From positions 1 to 21,437 of the forward strand of contig DGPL01000017.1 in NCBI GenBank assembly GCA_002390425.1: a DNA stretch of 21,437 nucleotides, read 5' to 3'. The translations under genes were made by a program, and so were the position numbers. The stretch is from Kordiimonadaceae bacterium UBA4441. GTDB taxonomy: Bacteria > Pseudomonadota > Alphaproteobacteria > Sphingomonadales > Emcibacteraceae. Below, in pieces: positions 7,901 through 14,969 of the stretch; the first letter of the stretch is position 1, and each line of letters starts with the position of its first letter. The notes beneath the pieces were generated by a model. The model made no database searches and had not been told where the DNA came from. It saw only the letters and a list, made by a program, of their open reading frames with translations.

Positions 7901-9532
7901 ATGACACGTTATATATTTATTACTGGTGGTGTGGTTTCCTCTTTAGGGAAGGGACTTCTCTCCGCAGCTCTTGGCGCGCTTTTGCAATCGCGCGGTTATT
8001 CCGTAAGACTTAGAAAACTTGATCCTTATCTAAATGTTGATCCGGGTACAATGTCGCCTTATCAGCACGGCGAAGTTTTTGTTACCGATGATGGGGCGGA
8101 AACAGATCTTGACCTTGGTCATTATGAACGCTTCACAGGTGTACCCGCAAGACAATCAGATAATGTCACAACTGGCCGCATATATTCAGATATTATCGCC
8201 AAAGAACGCCGCGGTGATTATCTTGGTGCGACAGTGCAGGTTATTCCGCATGTAACCAACGCCATTAAAGAATTTGCAACATCAGACGTTGATGAAGAAA
8301 CTGATTTCGTTCTCTGTGAAGTGGGTGGTACAATCGGTGATATTGAAAGCTTACCTTTCTTGGAAGCGCTGCGTCAACTTGGCAATGATATGCGCGGTCA
8401 ATGTATATATGTGCATTTGACGCTTGTGCCATATATTAAAGCCGCGGGTGAACTTAAAACAAAACCGACACAGCATTCCGTTAAAGAACTTCTCAGTATT
8501 GGTATTCAGCCAGATGTGCTTGTATGTCGCTGTGAACATGAAATTCCCGATGAGGAGCGCCGTAAAATCGGTCTTTTCTGTAATGTTCCAGAAAGTGCTG
8601 TAATTCAGGCATTAGATGCGAACAGCATTTATGAAGTGCCACTAAATTATCATGCTGAAGGTTTGGATGTTGAAGTGCTTAAAGCCTTTAATATTGATCC
8701 GAAGGACCAGGAACCTGATCTTACGCGTTGGCTTGATGTTTCTGATCATGTTAATGAACCGGAAGGTGAAGTTAATATTGCCATTGTAGGAAAATATGTT
8801 CAGCTTCGTGATGCCTATAAGTCATTATCAGAAGCTTTAATTCATGGTGGGTTTGCTAATAATGTTAAAGTAAATCTTGAATGGATTGATGCAAAAGAAT
8901 TTGAAGATGACGCCGCCTTAAGTAAACTAGAAAAAGTGGACGGCATCCTTGTGCCTGGTGGCTTTGGCGAGCGGGGCGCAGAAGGGAAAATTGCGGCTGC
9001 GAAATTCGCCCGTGAGCGTAAAATTCCTTATTTTGGAATATGTTTCGGAATGCAGATGGCTTGCATCGAAGCCGCAAGAAATCTTGCCAATATCCAAGGG
9101 GCAAATTCCACCGAATTTGGTGAGTGCGAAGCGCCGATTGTTGGCCTTATGACCGAATGGGAACTTGATGGTGTTATTCATCAACGCAGCGAAGAAGACG
9201 ACAAAGGCGGCACAATGCGCCTCGGTGCATATGATGCTACACTCGTTGAAGGAAGCCATGTCGCAGAAATTTACGGCAGTAACACAATTAGTGAACGTCA
9301 TCGTCATCGTTACGAGGTAAACATAAATTACCGTGAAATTCTCGAAGAGGCGGGGTTAACTTTCTCAGGACTTTCACCAGATGAAACGTTGCCAGAAATT
9401 GTAGAAATTAAAGATCATCCGTGGTTTATCGGTGTTCAGTTCCATCCGGAACTTAAATCAAAACCGTTTGATCCACACCCATTATTTGCTTCATTCATTG
9501 AAGCAGCCCTTAATCAATCAAGATTAGTATAA
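7901..9532 (+). CDS. pyrG: CTP synthase
   Basis: PyrG makes CTP from UTP, ATP and glutamine in the cytosol. The 543-residue product has the usual two domains. The N-terminal amidoligase (about 1-266) starts with YIFITGGVVSSLGKGL and contains DPYLNVDPGTMSPYQHGEVF and CEVGGTIGDIES. The C-terminal class I glutamine amidotransferase (about 290-540) has the oxyanion strand VPGGFGERG, nucleophile Cys381 in GICFGMQMA, and His515/Glu517 in GVQFHPELKS. All catalytic residues are intact. The Shine-Dalgarno is weak. A terminator precedes the gene and eno follows by 20 bp, so pyrG-eno is probably one transcript. kdsA often lies between them in alphaproteobacteria and is missing. Confidence 0.98.
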   Translation: MTRYIFITGGVVSSLGKGLLSAALGALLQSRGYSVRLRKLDPYLNVDPGTMSPYQHGEVFVTDDGAETDLDLGHYERFTGVPARQSDNVTTGRIYSDIIAKERRGDYLGATVQVIPHVTNAIKEFATSDVDEETDFVLCEVGGTIGDIESLPFLEALRQLGNDMRGQCIYVHLTLVPYIKAAGELKTKPTQHSVKELLSIGIQPDVLVCRCEHEIPDEERRKIGLFCNVPESAVIQALDANSIYEVPLNYHAEGLDVEVLKAFNIDPKDQEPDLTRWLDVSDHVNEPEGEVNIAIVGKYVQLRDAYKSLSEALIHGGFANNVKVNLEWIDAKEFEDDAALSKLEKVDGILVPGGFGERGAEGKIAAAKFARERKIPYFGICFGMQMACIEAARNLANIQGANSTEFGECEAPIVGLMTEWELDGVIHQRSEEDDKGGTMRLGAYDATLVEGSHVAEIYGSNTISERHRHRYEVNINYREILEEAGLTFSGLSPDETLPEIVEIKDHPWFIGVQFHPELKSKPFDPHPLFASFIEAALNQSRLV

Positions 9533-9552
9533 TTAATAACTAGAGAATTATC

Positions 9553-10824
9553 ATGACAGCAATTATTGATATCAAAGGCCGCGAAATTATTGATAGCCGC
9601 GGCAATCCAACCGTTGAAGTTGACGTTACATTGGAAACGGGCGCCTTTGGTCGCGCTGCGGTGCCAAGTGGCGCATCAACTGGCGCACACGAAGCCGTTG
9701 AGCTTCGCGATGGTGGCAAGCGTTATATGGGTAAAGGGGTTGAACAAGCCGTTGAAGCCGTAAATACGGAACTTTATGATGCGCTAACGGGCTTAGACGC
9801 TGAAGAGCAAATTATCCTTGATAATGCCATGCGCGATTTGGATGGAACAGAAAATAAATCCCGTCTTGGTGCCAATGCGATATTGGGCGTTAGTCTAGCA
9901 ACAGCAAAGGCCGCCGCTGACGAAGCCGCAATGCCATTATATGCTTATCTTGGTGGGCCACACGCCCATGTGCTTCCGGTGCCAATGATGAACATCATTA
10001 ATGGTGGTGAGCATGCCGATAACCCGATTGATATTCAGGAATTTATGATTATGCCGGTTTCCGCGGGTAATGTTCGTGAAAGCATTCAAATGGGAGCGGA
10101 AATTTTCCATACCTTAAAGAAAAACCTGTCTGACGCGGGCCATAACACGGGCGTTGGCGACGAGGGCGGATTTGCACCAAATTTAAACGGTACAACAGAT
10201 GCACTAGATTTCATTATGAAATCCATTGAGAATGCGGGCTATAATCCTGGCGAAGATATCATGCTTGCGCTTGATAGCGCCTCATCAGAATTTTATAAAG
10301 ACGGAAATTATGTTTTAGCGGGTGAGGGCAAAACCTTAGACGCGGGTGGCATGGTCGATTATTACGTTGATCTATGTAACAAATACCCAATCCTTTCCAT
10401 AGAAGACGGCCTTGACGAAGATGACTGGGAAGGCTGGAAAGCATTAACAGACGCCATTGGCGATAAAGTACAGCTTGTTGGCGATGATCTTTTTGTAACG
10501 AACCCAAAACGCCTCTCTGATGGTATTGATCAGGGCGTTGCCAACTCAATCTTGGTGAAAGTAAATCAAATCGGAACATTATCCGAGACATTTAATGCCG
10601 TTAACATGGCGCACCGCGCGCAATATACATCGGTGATGTCACACAGAAGCGGCGAAACAGAAGACGCAACCATCGCGGATCTTGCGGTGGCATTAAATTG
10701 CGGACAGATCAAAACAGGATCACTCGCGCGCTCAGACAGATTAGCAAAATACAACCAACTAATCCGCATCGAAGAAATGCTCGGTTCAGCGGCCCATTAC
10801 GCAGGTAAAAGTATCCTTCGTTAA
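9553..10824 (+). CDS. eno: Enolase
   Basis: Enolase interconverts 2-phosphoglycerate and phosphoenolpyruvate and, in many bacteria, is also part of the RNA degradosome. The product has 423 residues, normal for the family. Visible catalytic elements are the Ser39-Ser42 loop (PSGASTGAHEA), general acid Glu204 in VGDEGGFAPN, metal ligands Asp241, Glu284 (LSIEDGLDEDDW) and Asp311, general base Lys336 in LVKVNQIGTLSET, and SHRSGETEDATIADLAVAL near 363-381. The gene follows pyrG by 20 bp and ends in a strong terminator, closing the tpiA-eno block. No abnormality is seen. Confidence 0.98.
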   Translation: MTAIIDIKGREIIDSRGNPTVEVDVTLETGAFGRAAVPSGASTGAHEAVELRDGGKRYMGKGVEQAVEAVNTELYDALTGLDAEEQIILDNAMRDLDGTENKSRLGANAILGVSLATAKAAADEAAMPLYAYLGGPHAHVLPVPMMNIINGGEHADNPIDIQEFMIMPVSAGNVRESIQMGAEIFHTLKKNLSDAGHNTGVGDEGGFAPNLNGTTDALDFIMKSIENAGYNPGEDIMLALDSASSEFYKDGNYVLAGEGKTLDAGGMVDYYVDLCNKYPILSIEDGLDEDDWEGWKALTDAIGDKVQLVGDDLFVTNPKRLSDGIDQGVANSILVKVNQIGTLSETFNAVNMAHRAQYTSVMSHRSGETEDATIADLAVALNCGQIKTGSLARSDRLAKYNQLIRIEEMLGSAAHYAGKSILR

Positions 10825-10846
10825 TTTGTAAATATAATTATTTCTT

Positions 10847-10880
10847 AAAGCTTCTGAACGAAATTTCAGAGGCTTTTTTT
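10847..10880 (+). terminator. Intrinsic terminator after eno
   Basis: A 12-bp stem (10847-10858 with 10865-10876, one T-G wobble) with a 6-nt loop runs into an uninterrupted T-run (10874-10880). It starts 23 bp after the eno stop. The minus-strand DUF2971 gene ends at 10886, so the site separates the convergent genes. Confidence 0.85.
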
Positions 10881-10885
10881 GATTA

Positions 10886-11634
10886 TTAACAAGGAAAAAT
10901 CTCTATTTCATATTTACTAGGGTGTCTATGTGCACCTAGCACTTTTATTTGAGGAAAAGAAGCCATTAAGAAGCGTGAAAATATTACAGGTATTGTGTTT
11001 TCGTTGGAAACTTTTTCTTCTACGAGAAAATTTGCAAAATTTGAGTTGCAGCTTGATTTCAATTTATAGACATCTTCCGGTAAAAACTCATTGTCCCAAT
11101 AACGAATTCCATAAATTAGTTCTGTAATAGTTTCCATTGGAATTTTCTTTAAACTCAGATGCTCTCTATTATCTCCAGGAAGTATACTAGATCAACATAA
11201 TAATCGTTAGGTGCTTCCCAAACTTGCCTCCATTCTTTTTCATAAATCCAATTATCGCTTTTTTGAAGAATAATATCAAAATTGGAAGAGCCGTGCTGTT
11301 CCATACGATCGACATATTTAACCCTTTTAAGATTCTCGAAGAAAGAATGATTTGCGTCAAAACCAAGGACTACACCTTTGTGTTTATCAGCATAATGAGC
11401 CCATAAAAGTAAATTTGTAGCTGTCTCAGAATAACATGTAATTCCATATTTACTTTCTTCACTCAGTTTAATTACACCTTCATATAAAGAATCATCATCA
11501 TCCAAAATAATTGAAAATTCAAATGGATCATTTTGTGAAAAGGGTGCACTCATCGGTATACAATGATTTGAAAACAAACGACACACATCCGCAAAACTTA
11601 GATATCTGTAAATCGTATTTATGTTTTTTTGCAA
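10886..11634 (-). pseudogene. DUF2971-type protein gene interrupted by a -1 frameshift
   Basis: Two minus-strand frames are the halves of one protein. The first half (TTG at 11634 to TGA at 11155, 159 codons) has DUF2971 hallmarks: RYLSFADVCRLFSNHCIPMSAP, NDPFEFS, YGITCYSETATNLLLWAHYA, HKGVVLGFDA and WIYEKEWRQVW. It runs out into VYFLEIIESI. One frame back, the same DNA reads LPGDNREHLSLKKIPMETIT and continues ELIYGIRY..., the expected C-terminal part, to a TAA at 10886. Restoring one base near 11178-11190 gives a continuous product of about 249 residues, normal for the family. No slippery heptamer is seen, so recoding is unlikely; decay or a sequencing error fits better. The TTG start is backed by AAGGA 8 bp upstream. 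DUF2971 function is unknown. The gene is AT-rich and sits inside an otherwise conserved backbone, which suggests acquisition. Confidence 0.8.
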
Positions 11635-11739
11635 ATGCTACATCCTTTTAAAAATTAATTGAGCAATTGTAAATCAAAGGATCTTATATCTAAAGTGATT
11701 TGTTTTTGCATCGTTTTATGTGAATTTTCTTATTTCCAT

Positions 11740-11882
11740 GAATCTAGCAATGGGAAAAAATCCCATTTTTATATGGGGTAAAACGAATCGGCATACTATA
11801 TATTGTGTTTTTTCTAATTCTTTGACTCTAAACGATTCTTTTTTTGCATTTTTTTATTGACCCGCCGAATCGGCTGTGATTC
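11740..11882. promoter_or_regulatory. Cluster of six GANTC (CcrM-type) methylation sites before ftsB
   Basis: GAATC at 11740, 11785 and 11867, GACTC at 11824, and GATTC at 11834 and 11878 fall within 143 bp. All lie upstream of the preferred ftsB ATG at 11893. I checked pyrG and eno (7901-10824) line by line and found none. Two sites share the 9-mer CGAATCGGC (11784-11792 and 11866-11874). GACTC at 11824 overlaps a -35-like TTGACT (11822-11827), though no good -10 follows. GANTC is the target of CcrM in alphaproteobacteria, where methylation state reports replication and tunes cell-cycle promoters. Confidence 0.6.
11749..11770 (+). terminator. Small hairpin with T-run, possible weak terminator
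   Basis: AATGGGA (11749-11755) and TCCCATT (11761-11767) form a perfect 7-bp stem with a 5-nt A loop, followed by a short T-run. No plus-strand gene ends nearby, so its purpose is unclear. It may be chance in AT-rich DNA. Confidence 0.3.
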
Positions 11883-11892
11883 ACTGCTTGCC

Positions 11893-12195
11893 ATGAAGAA
11901 CGCTAAAACCATATTTGTGCGACTGAAAAGCATGTCACTGCCGCTATTTGCGCTGCTGGTGTCTGCTTATTTTGCTGCGCATGGATTTAATAGTGTCACG
12001 TCACAAAAACTGCTGGAACAGGAAATCGCCGCCCTTGAAGCAGAACGACAAATAATAAAAGCGGTGAGGGAGGATCTGGAACTTCATGTAGATCTTCTTT
12101 CAAGTGATCATGTTGATCCTGATTATCTTGATGAACTGGCGAGAAGGGAATTGGGCTATGCCCATCCCGATGAAATCATAATTTCAAATAAATAA
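11893..12195 (+). CDS. ftsB: FtsB/DivIC-type septum formation initiator protein
   Basis: FtsB joins FtsL and FtsQ in the divisome and helps activate septal peptidoglycan synthesis. From the ATG at 11893 the product has 100 residues: a basic cytosolic start, a membrane helix at about 14-33, a periplasmic coiled coil at about 36-70 (QKLLEQEIAALEAERQIIKA), and the alphaproteobacterial tail DPDYLDELARRELGYAHPDE at about 75-94. An in-frame TTG at 11857 would add 12 residues, but it has no Shine-Dalgarno and would bring two GANTC sites into the gene. An ATG at 11932 is too close to the helix. None of the starts has a clear ribosome site. The gene lies between eno and pdhA as in relatives but has its own terminator. 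Confidence 0.9.
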   Translation: MKNAKTIFVRLKSMSLPLFALLVSAYFAAHGFNSVTSQKLLEQEIAALEAERQIIKAVREDLELHVDLLSSDHVDPDYLDELARRELGYAHPDEIIISNK

Positions 12196-12217
12196 TAATA
12201 ATATAATCTAGTGAACT

Positions 12218-12254
12218 AAGGGTCTTTTAAAGCTTAAAAGGCCCTTTTTCTTTT
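12218..12254 (+). terminator. Intrinsic terminator after ftsB
   Basis: A 13-bp stem (12218-12230 with 12234-12246, one T-G wobble) closes a 3-nt loop and runs into TTTTCTTTT. It lies 22 bp after the ftsB stop and separates ftsB from the PDH operon. Confidence 0.85.
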
Positions 12255-12365
12255 CTATGATTTAAAAATCGTTTGTTTTCATGTTGTTATGGCAAGGGTA
12301 AGTTTTTGCTTGAGAGTCAACAAAAAAGTGTGAATAACCTAATTTTAGTTAATTTAAAAAAAATG

Positions 12366-12396
12366 TTGTATTTCAATAACTTTTAGTGATTATAGT
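12366..12396 (+). promoter_or_regulatory. Candidate promoter of the PDH operon leader
   Basis: TATAGT (12391-12396) is a 5/6 match to the -10, and TTGTAT (12366-12371) is a possible -35, but the spacer is 19 bp. Start would be near 12403, exactly where the first leader hairpin begins. The rest of 12255-12365 is AT-rich with one GANTC site (12314-12318) and nothing else I can name. Confidence 0.38.
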
Positions 12397-12402
12397 ACTA
12401 TG

Positions 12403-12467
12403 TTTTAAGGAGAAATCTATATCCTTAAATAGTTTGAAATCCGGCAAAGGTGAAGTGCCGGTTTTTT
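12403..12467 (+). promoter_or_regulatory. Two-hairpin leader RNA before pdhA (attenuator or small RNA)
   Basis: Hairpin 1 is a perfect 8-bp stem, TTTAAGGA (12404-12411) with TCCTTAAA (12422-12429), around a 10-nt loop. An 11-nt linker follows, then the terminator hairpin at 12441-12467. With the candidate promoter just upstream, this is a compact transcript of about 65 nt ending 37 bp before the pdhA ATG. CCUU in hairpin 1 could also pair with AAGG in the terminator loop (12447-12450), a possible but weak switch. It could equally be a free-standing small RNA. I recognise no known riboswitch class and see no leader peptide with regulatory codons. Confidence 0.5.
12441..12467 (+). terminator. 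Intrinsic terminator in the pdhA leader
   Basis: CCGGCA (12441-12446) pairs with TGCCGG (12456-12461) around a 9-nt loop and is followed by six T. The stem is short but GC-rich in AT-rich surroundings. ftsB already has its own terminator 190 bp upstream, so this one acts on a transcript begun in the gap. Confidence 0.68.
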
Positions 12468-12504
12468 AGACTATGGACTAATATCAACAATAAGAGTGAG
12501 GAAT

Positions 12505-13554
12505 ATGGCTAAAAAACCCACGACCCGCAAGACAACTAAAAGCGGGAAACCCGCCGCACGCCGCAAAGCTGTAAAGTCGAATGTACCTGCAGCTTCTGAT
12601 GCAGATCTAATCAAATACTATAAAGACATGCTTATGATGCGCCGCTTTGAAGAAAAAGCAGGTCAAATGTATGGCATGGGCTTAATTGGTGGTTTCTGTC
12701 ACCTTTATATTGGTCAGGAAGCCGTTGTTACAGGTATTCAAGCCGAATTAAAAGATGGCGATAGTATTTTGACAAGTTACCGCGATCACGCACACATGTT
12801 AGCGTGTGGGATTGATCCAAAAGTTATTCTGGCGGAATTAACCGGTCGTGAAACCGGCATTTCAAAAGGTAAAGGCGGTTCAATGCATATGTTTAGTGTT
12901 GAACATGGTTTCTTTGGTGGTCATGGTATCGTTGGTGCACAGGTTCCCATTGGTGCTGGTCTCGCGTTTGCTCATAAATACCGTAAAAATGATAATGTAT
13001 CTGTGACATATTTCGGTGACGGTGCCGTAAACCAAGGCCAAGTCTATGAAAGTTTTAACATGGCGCGCCTTTGGAATCTTCCGGTTATCTTTGTGATTGA
13101 GAATAACCAATATGCGATGGGTACATCTATTGCACGTTCATCATCAGAAGTAGAGCTATTCCGCCGTGGTGAAAGCTTTAAAATTGAAGGCGAAATGATT
13201 GATGGTATGGATGTGCTTGCGGTTCGTGAAGCCGCCGCGCGTGCGGTTGCCAAATGCCGTAAGGGTGAGGGGCCTGTTCTTCTTGAAATGAAGACTTACC
13301 GTTACCGCGGACATTCTATGTCTGACCCTGCGAAATATCGCTCTAAAGAAGAAGTATCGAAAATGCGTGCAGAATTTGATCCAATTGATCAGGTTAAAAA
13401 CCGCATCCTTGAAGGCAATATAATGTCTGAAGATGAGCTAAAAGCCATTGATAAGGAAATTAAAGCCGTTGTATCAGAAGCTGCTGACTTTGCGCAGATA
13501 AGTGCTGAACCGGATCCATCTGAATTATATACCGACGTTTTGGTCGCCGAATAA
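12505..13554 (+). CDS. pdhA: Pyruvate dehydrogenase E1 component, alpha subunit
   Basis: E1alpha with E1beta decarboxylates pyruvate on thiamine diphosphate and passes the acetyl group to lipoyl domains. The product has 349 residues from the ATG at 12505; a GTG three codons upstream is less likely because GAGG lies between the two. Residues 1-28 are a Lys/Arg/Thr-rich extension without domain character. The ThDP motif runs from GDGAVNQG (161-168) to NN (190-191). GFCHLYIGQEAV (63-74), SYRDHAHML (91-99), KGKGGSMHMF (121-130) and the loop YRYRGHSMSDPAKYRS (265-280) are all standard. It is the first gene of a tightly spaced operon of at least seven genes, with pdhB 24 bp on. Confidence 0.97.
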   Translation: MAKKPTTRKTTKSGKPAARRKAVKSNVPAASDADLIKYYKDMLMMRRFEEKAGQMYGMGLIGGFCHLYIGQEAVVTGIQAELKDGDSILTSYRDHAHMLACGIDPKVILAELTGRETGISKGKGGSMHMFSVEHGFFGGHGIVGAQVPIGAGLAFAHKYRKNDNVSVTYFGDGAVNQGQVYESFNMARLWNLPVIFVIENNQYAMGTSIARSSSEVELFRRGESFKIEGEMIDGMDVLAVREAAARAVAKCRKGEGPVLLEMKTYRYRGHSMSDPAKYRSKEEVSKMRAEFDPIDQVKNRILEGNIMSEDELKAIDKEIKAVVSEAADFAQISAEPDPSELYTDVLVAE

Positions 13555-13578
13555 GATACGAATAAAGGAGATATCAAT

Positions 13579-14967
13579 ATGTCTGTAGAAATTTTACTTC
13601 CTGCAATGTCGCCGACGATGACTGAAGGAAATGTTGCAAAATGGAACTTCAACGAAGGCGATAAAGTTGCCCCGGGTGATGTTCTAGCTGAAATCGAAAC
13701 CGATAAAGCGACCATGGAGCTTGAAACTGATGAAGAAGGTGTACTTGGAAAAATCCTTGTTGCTGAAGGTTCAGAAGGTATTGCCGTTGGAACATTAATC
13801 GCCGTTATATTAGAGGACGGCGAAGATGCGAGCGTTTTAGACGGTATAACAGCGACTGTTGCTGCGCCCGCGAGTGAGCCACCTGTTATGGAAACCACAG
13901 AAGCGGCGCCAGTGCCGGAATTGTCCGCCCCAGTGGCAGCGATTCCTGTGGAAAGTGATCTACCAGAAGGGACAACATTTACCAATATGACGGTTCGTGA
14001 AGCGCTTCGTGATGCGATGGCAGAAGAAATGCGTATTGATAAAGATGTTTTTGTAATGGGTGAAGAGGTTGCAGAATACCAAGGCGCCTATAAAGTTACG
14101 CAAAACTTACTTCAAGAATTTGGTGAAGAACGCGTAATTGATACCCCAATTACCGAGCACGGTTTTGCCGGACTTGCTGTTGGTGCTGCAATGGCGGGTC
14201 TTAAGCCAGTTGTTGAATTTATGACATTTAACTTTGCCATGCAGGCAATTGACCAAATCATTAATAGTGCCGCAAAAACAAATTACATGTCAGGCGGTCA
14301 AATTCGCTGTCCAATGGTATTTCGTGGCCCAAATGGTGCCGCAAGTCGTGTGGGTGCGCAGCATTCACAAAACTATGCATCATGGTATGCTCATGTTCCG
14401 GGATTAATTGTTGTCGCTCCTTATAGTGCTGCTGATTGTAAAGGATTATTAAAAGCGGCGATTAAAAACCCGAACCCTGTGATTTTCCTTGAGAATGAAA
14501 TCACATATGGTTATAGCTTCGATGTACCAGATATTGAGGATTACACGGTTCCAATTGGTAAAGCGAAAGTTGTTCGTGAAGGTGCGGACGTCACGCTTGT
14601 GTCTTATTCAATCGGTGTAAAATTTGCTCTTGATGCGGCTGAAAAACTTGCTGCAGAAGGTGTTGATGCGGAAGTGATTGATCTAAGAACTATTCGTCCA
14701 CTAGACATGGATACAATTATTGAATCTGTGAAGAAAACAAACCGTGTTGTTTGTGTTGAAGAGGGCTGGGCAACATGTTCCGTCAGCTCAGAAATTTCAG
14801 CACGCTTAATGGAAGATGCATTTGATTATCTTGATGCACCGGTAATGCGTGTGACAAACGAAGATGTTCCAATGCCTTACGCTGCTAACCTTGAAAAACT
14901 TGCTGTGGTAAGTGACGATCTAATTGTCGCTGCTGCGAAACAAGTTTGTTATAAGCAAGGAGAATAA
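13579..14967 (+). CDS. pdhB: Pyruvate dehydrogenase E1 component, beta subunit, with N-terminal lipoyl domain
   Basis: This is the beta subunit of the E1 heterotetramer. The 462-residue product is longer than a plain E1beta (about 330) because residues 1-80 form a complete lipoyl domain with Lys43 in ETDKATMELE as the lipoylation site. A Pro/Ala/Glu-rich linker (about 90-130) follows, then the E1beta fold from about 136 with MTVREALRDAMAEEM, GEEVAEYQGAYKVTQ, TPITEHGFAGLAVGAA, GAQHSQNYASWYAHVPGL and IDLRTIRPLD. Such lipoyl-bearing PdhB proteins are known in alphaproteobacteria, so this is normal. AGGAG sits 8 bp before the ATG. Its stop is 2 bp before pdhC, implying translational coupling. LipA, encoded downstream, would supply the lipoyl group. 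Confidence 0.97.
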   Translation: MSVEILLPAMSPTMTEGNVAKWNFNEGDKVAPGDVLAEIETDKATMELETDEEGVLGKILVAEGSEGIAVGTLIAVILEDGEDASVLDGITATVAAPASEPPVMETTEAAPVPELSAPVAAIPVESDLPEGTTFTNMTVREALRDAMAEEMRIDKDVFVMGEEVAEYQGAYKVTQNLLQEFGEERVIDTPITEHGFAGLAVGAAMAGLKPVVEFMTFNFAMQAIDQIINSAAKTNYMSGGQIRCPMVFRGPNGAASRVGAQHSQNYASWYAHVPGLIVVAPYSAADCKGLLKAAIKNPNPVIFLENEITYGYSFDVPDIEDYTVPIGKAKVVREGADVTLVSYSIGVKFALDAAEKLAAEGVDAEVIDLRTIRPLDMDTIIESVKKTNRVVCVEEGWATCSVSSEISARLMEDAFDYLDAPVMRVTNEDVPMPYAANLEKLAVVSDDLIVAAAKQVCYKQGE

Positions 14968-14969
14968 AC

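Noticed and set aside
11155..11190. Programmed -1 frameshifting in the DUF2971 gene
   Set aside because: No X-XXY-YYZ slippery heptamer occurs in the overlap between the two frames, so a simple deletion or read error is preferred.
11784..11874. Nine-base direct repeat CGAATCGGC as a target-site duplication of an inserted element
   Set aside because: The copies enclose only about 70 bp without a gene and do not bracket DUF2971; they fit better as part of the GANTC cluster.
12255..12365. Small leader peptide upstream of pdhA
   Set aside because: The short ATG frames there (about 6-7 codons) have no ribosome site and no run of regulatory codons.
13579..13820. Lipoyl domain fused to E1beta as a novel fusion
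   Set aside because: Lipoyl-bearing PdhB is well known in alphaproteobacteria, so it is ordinary here.
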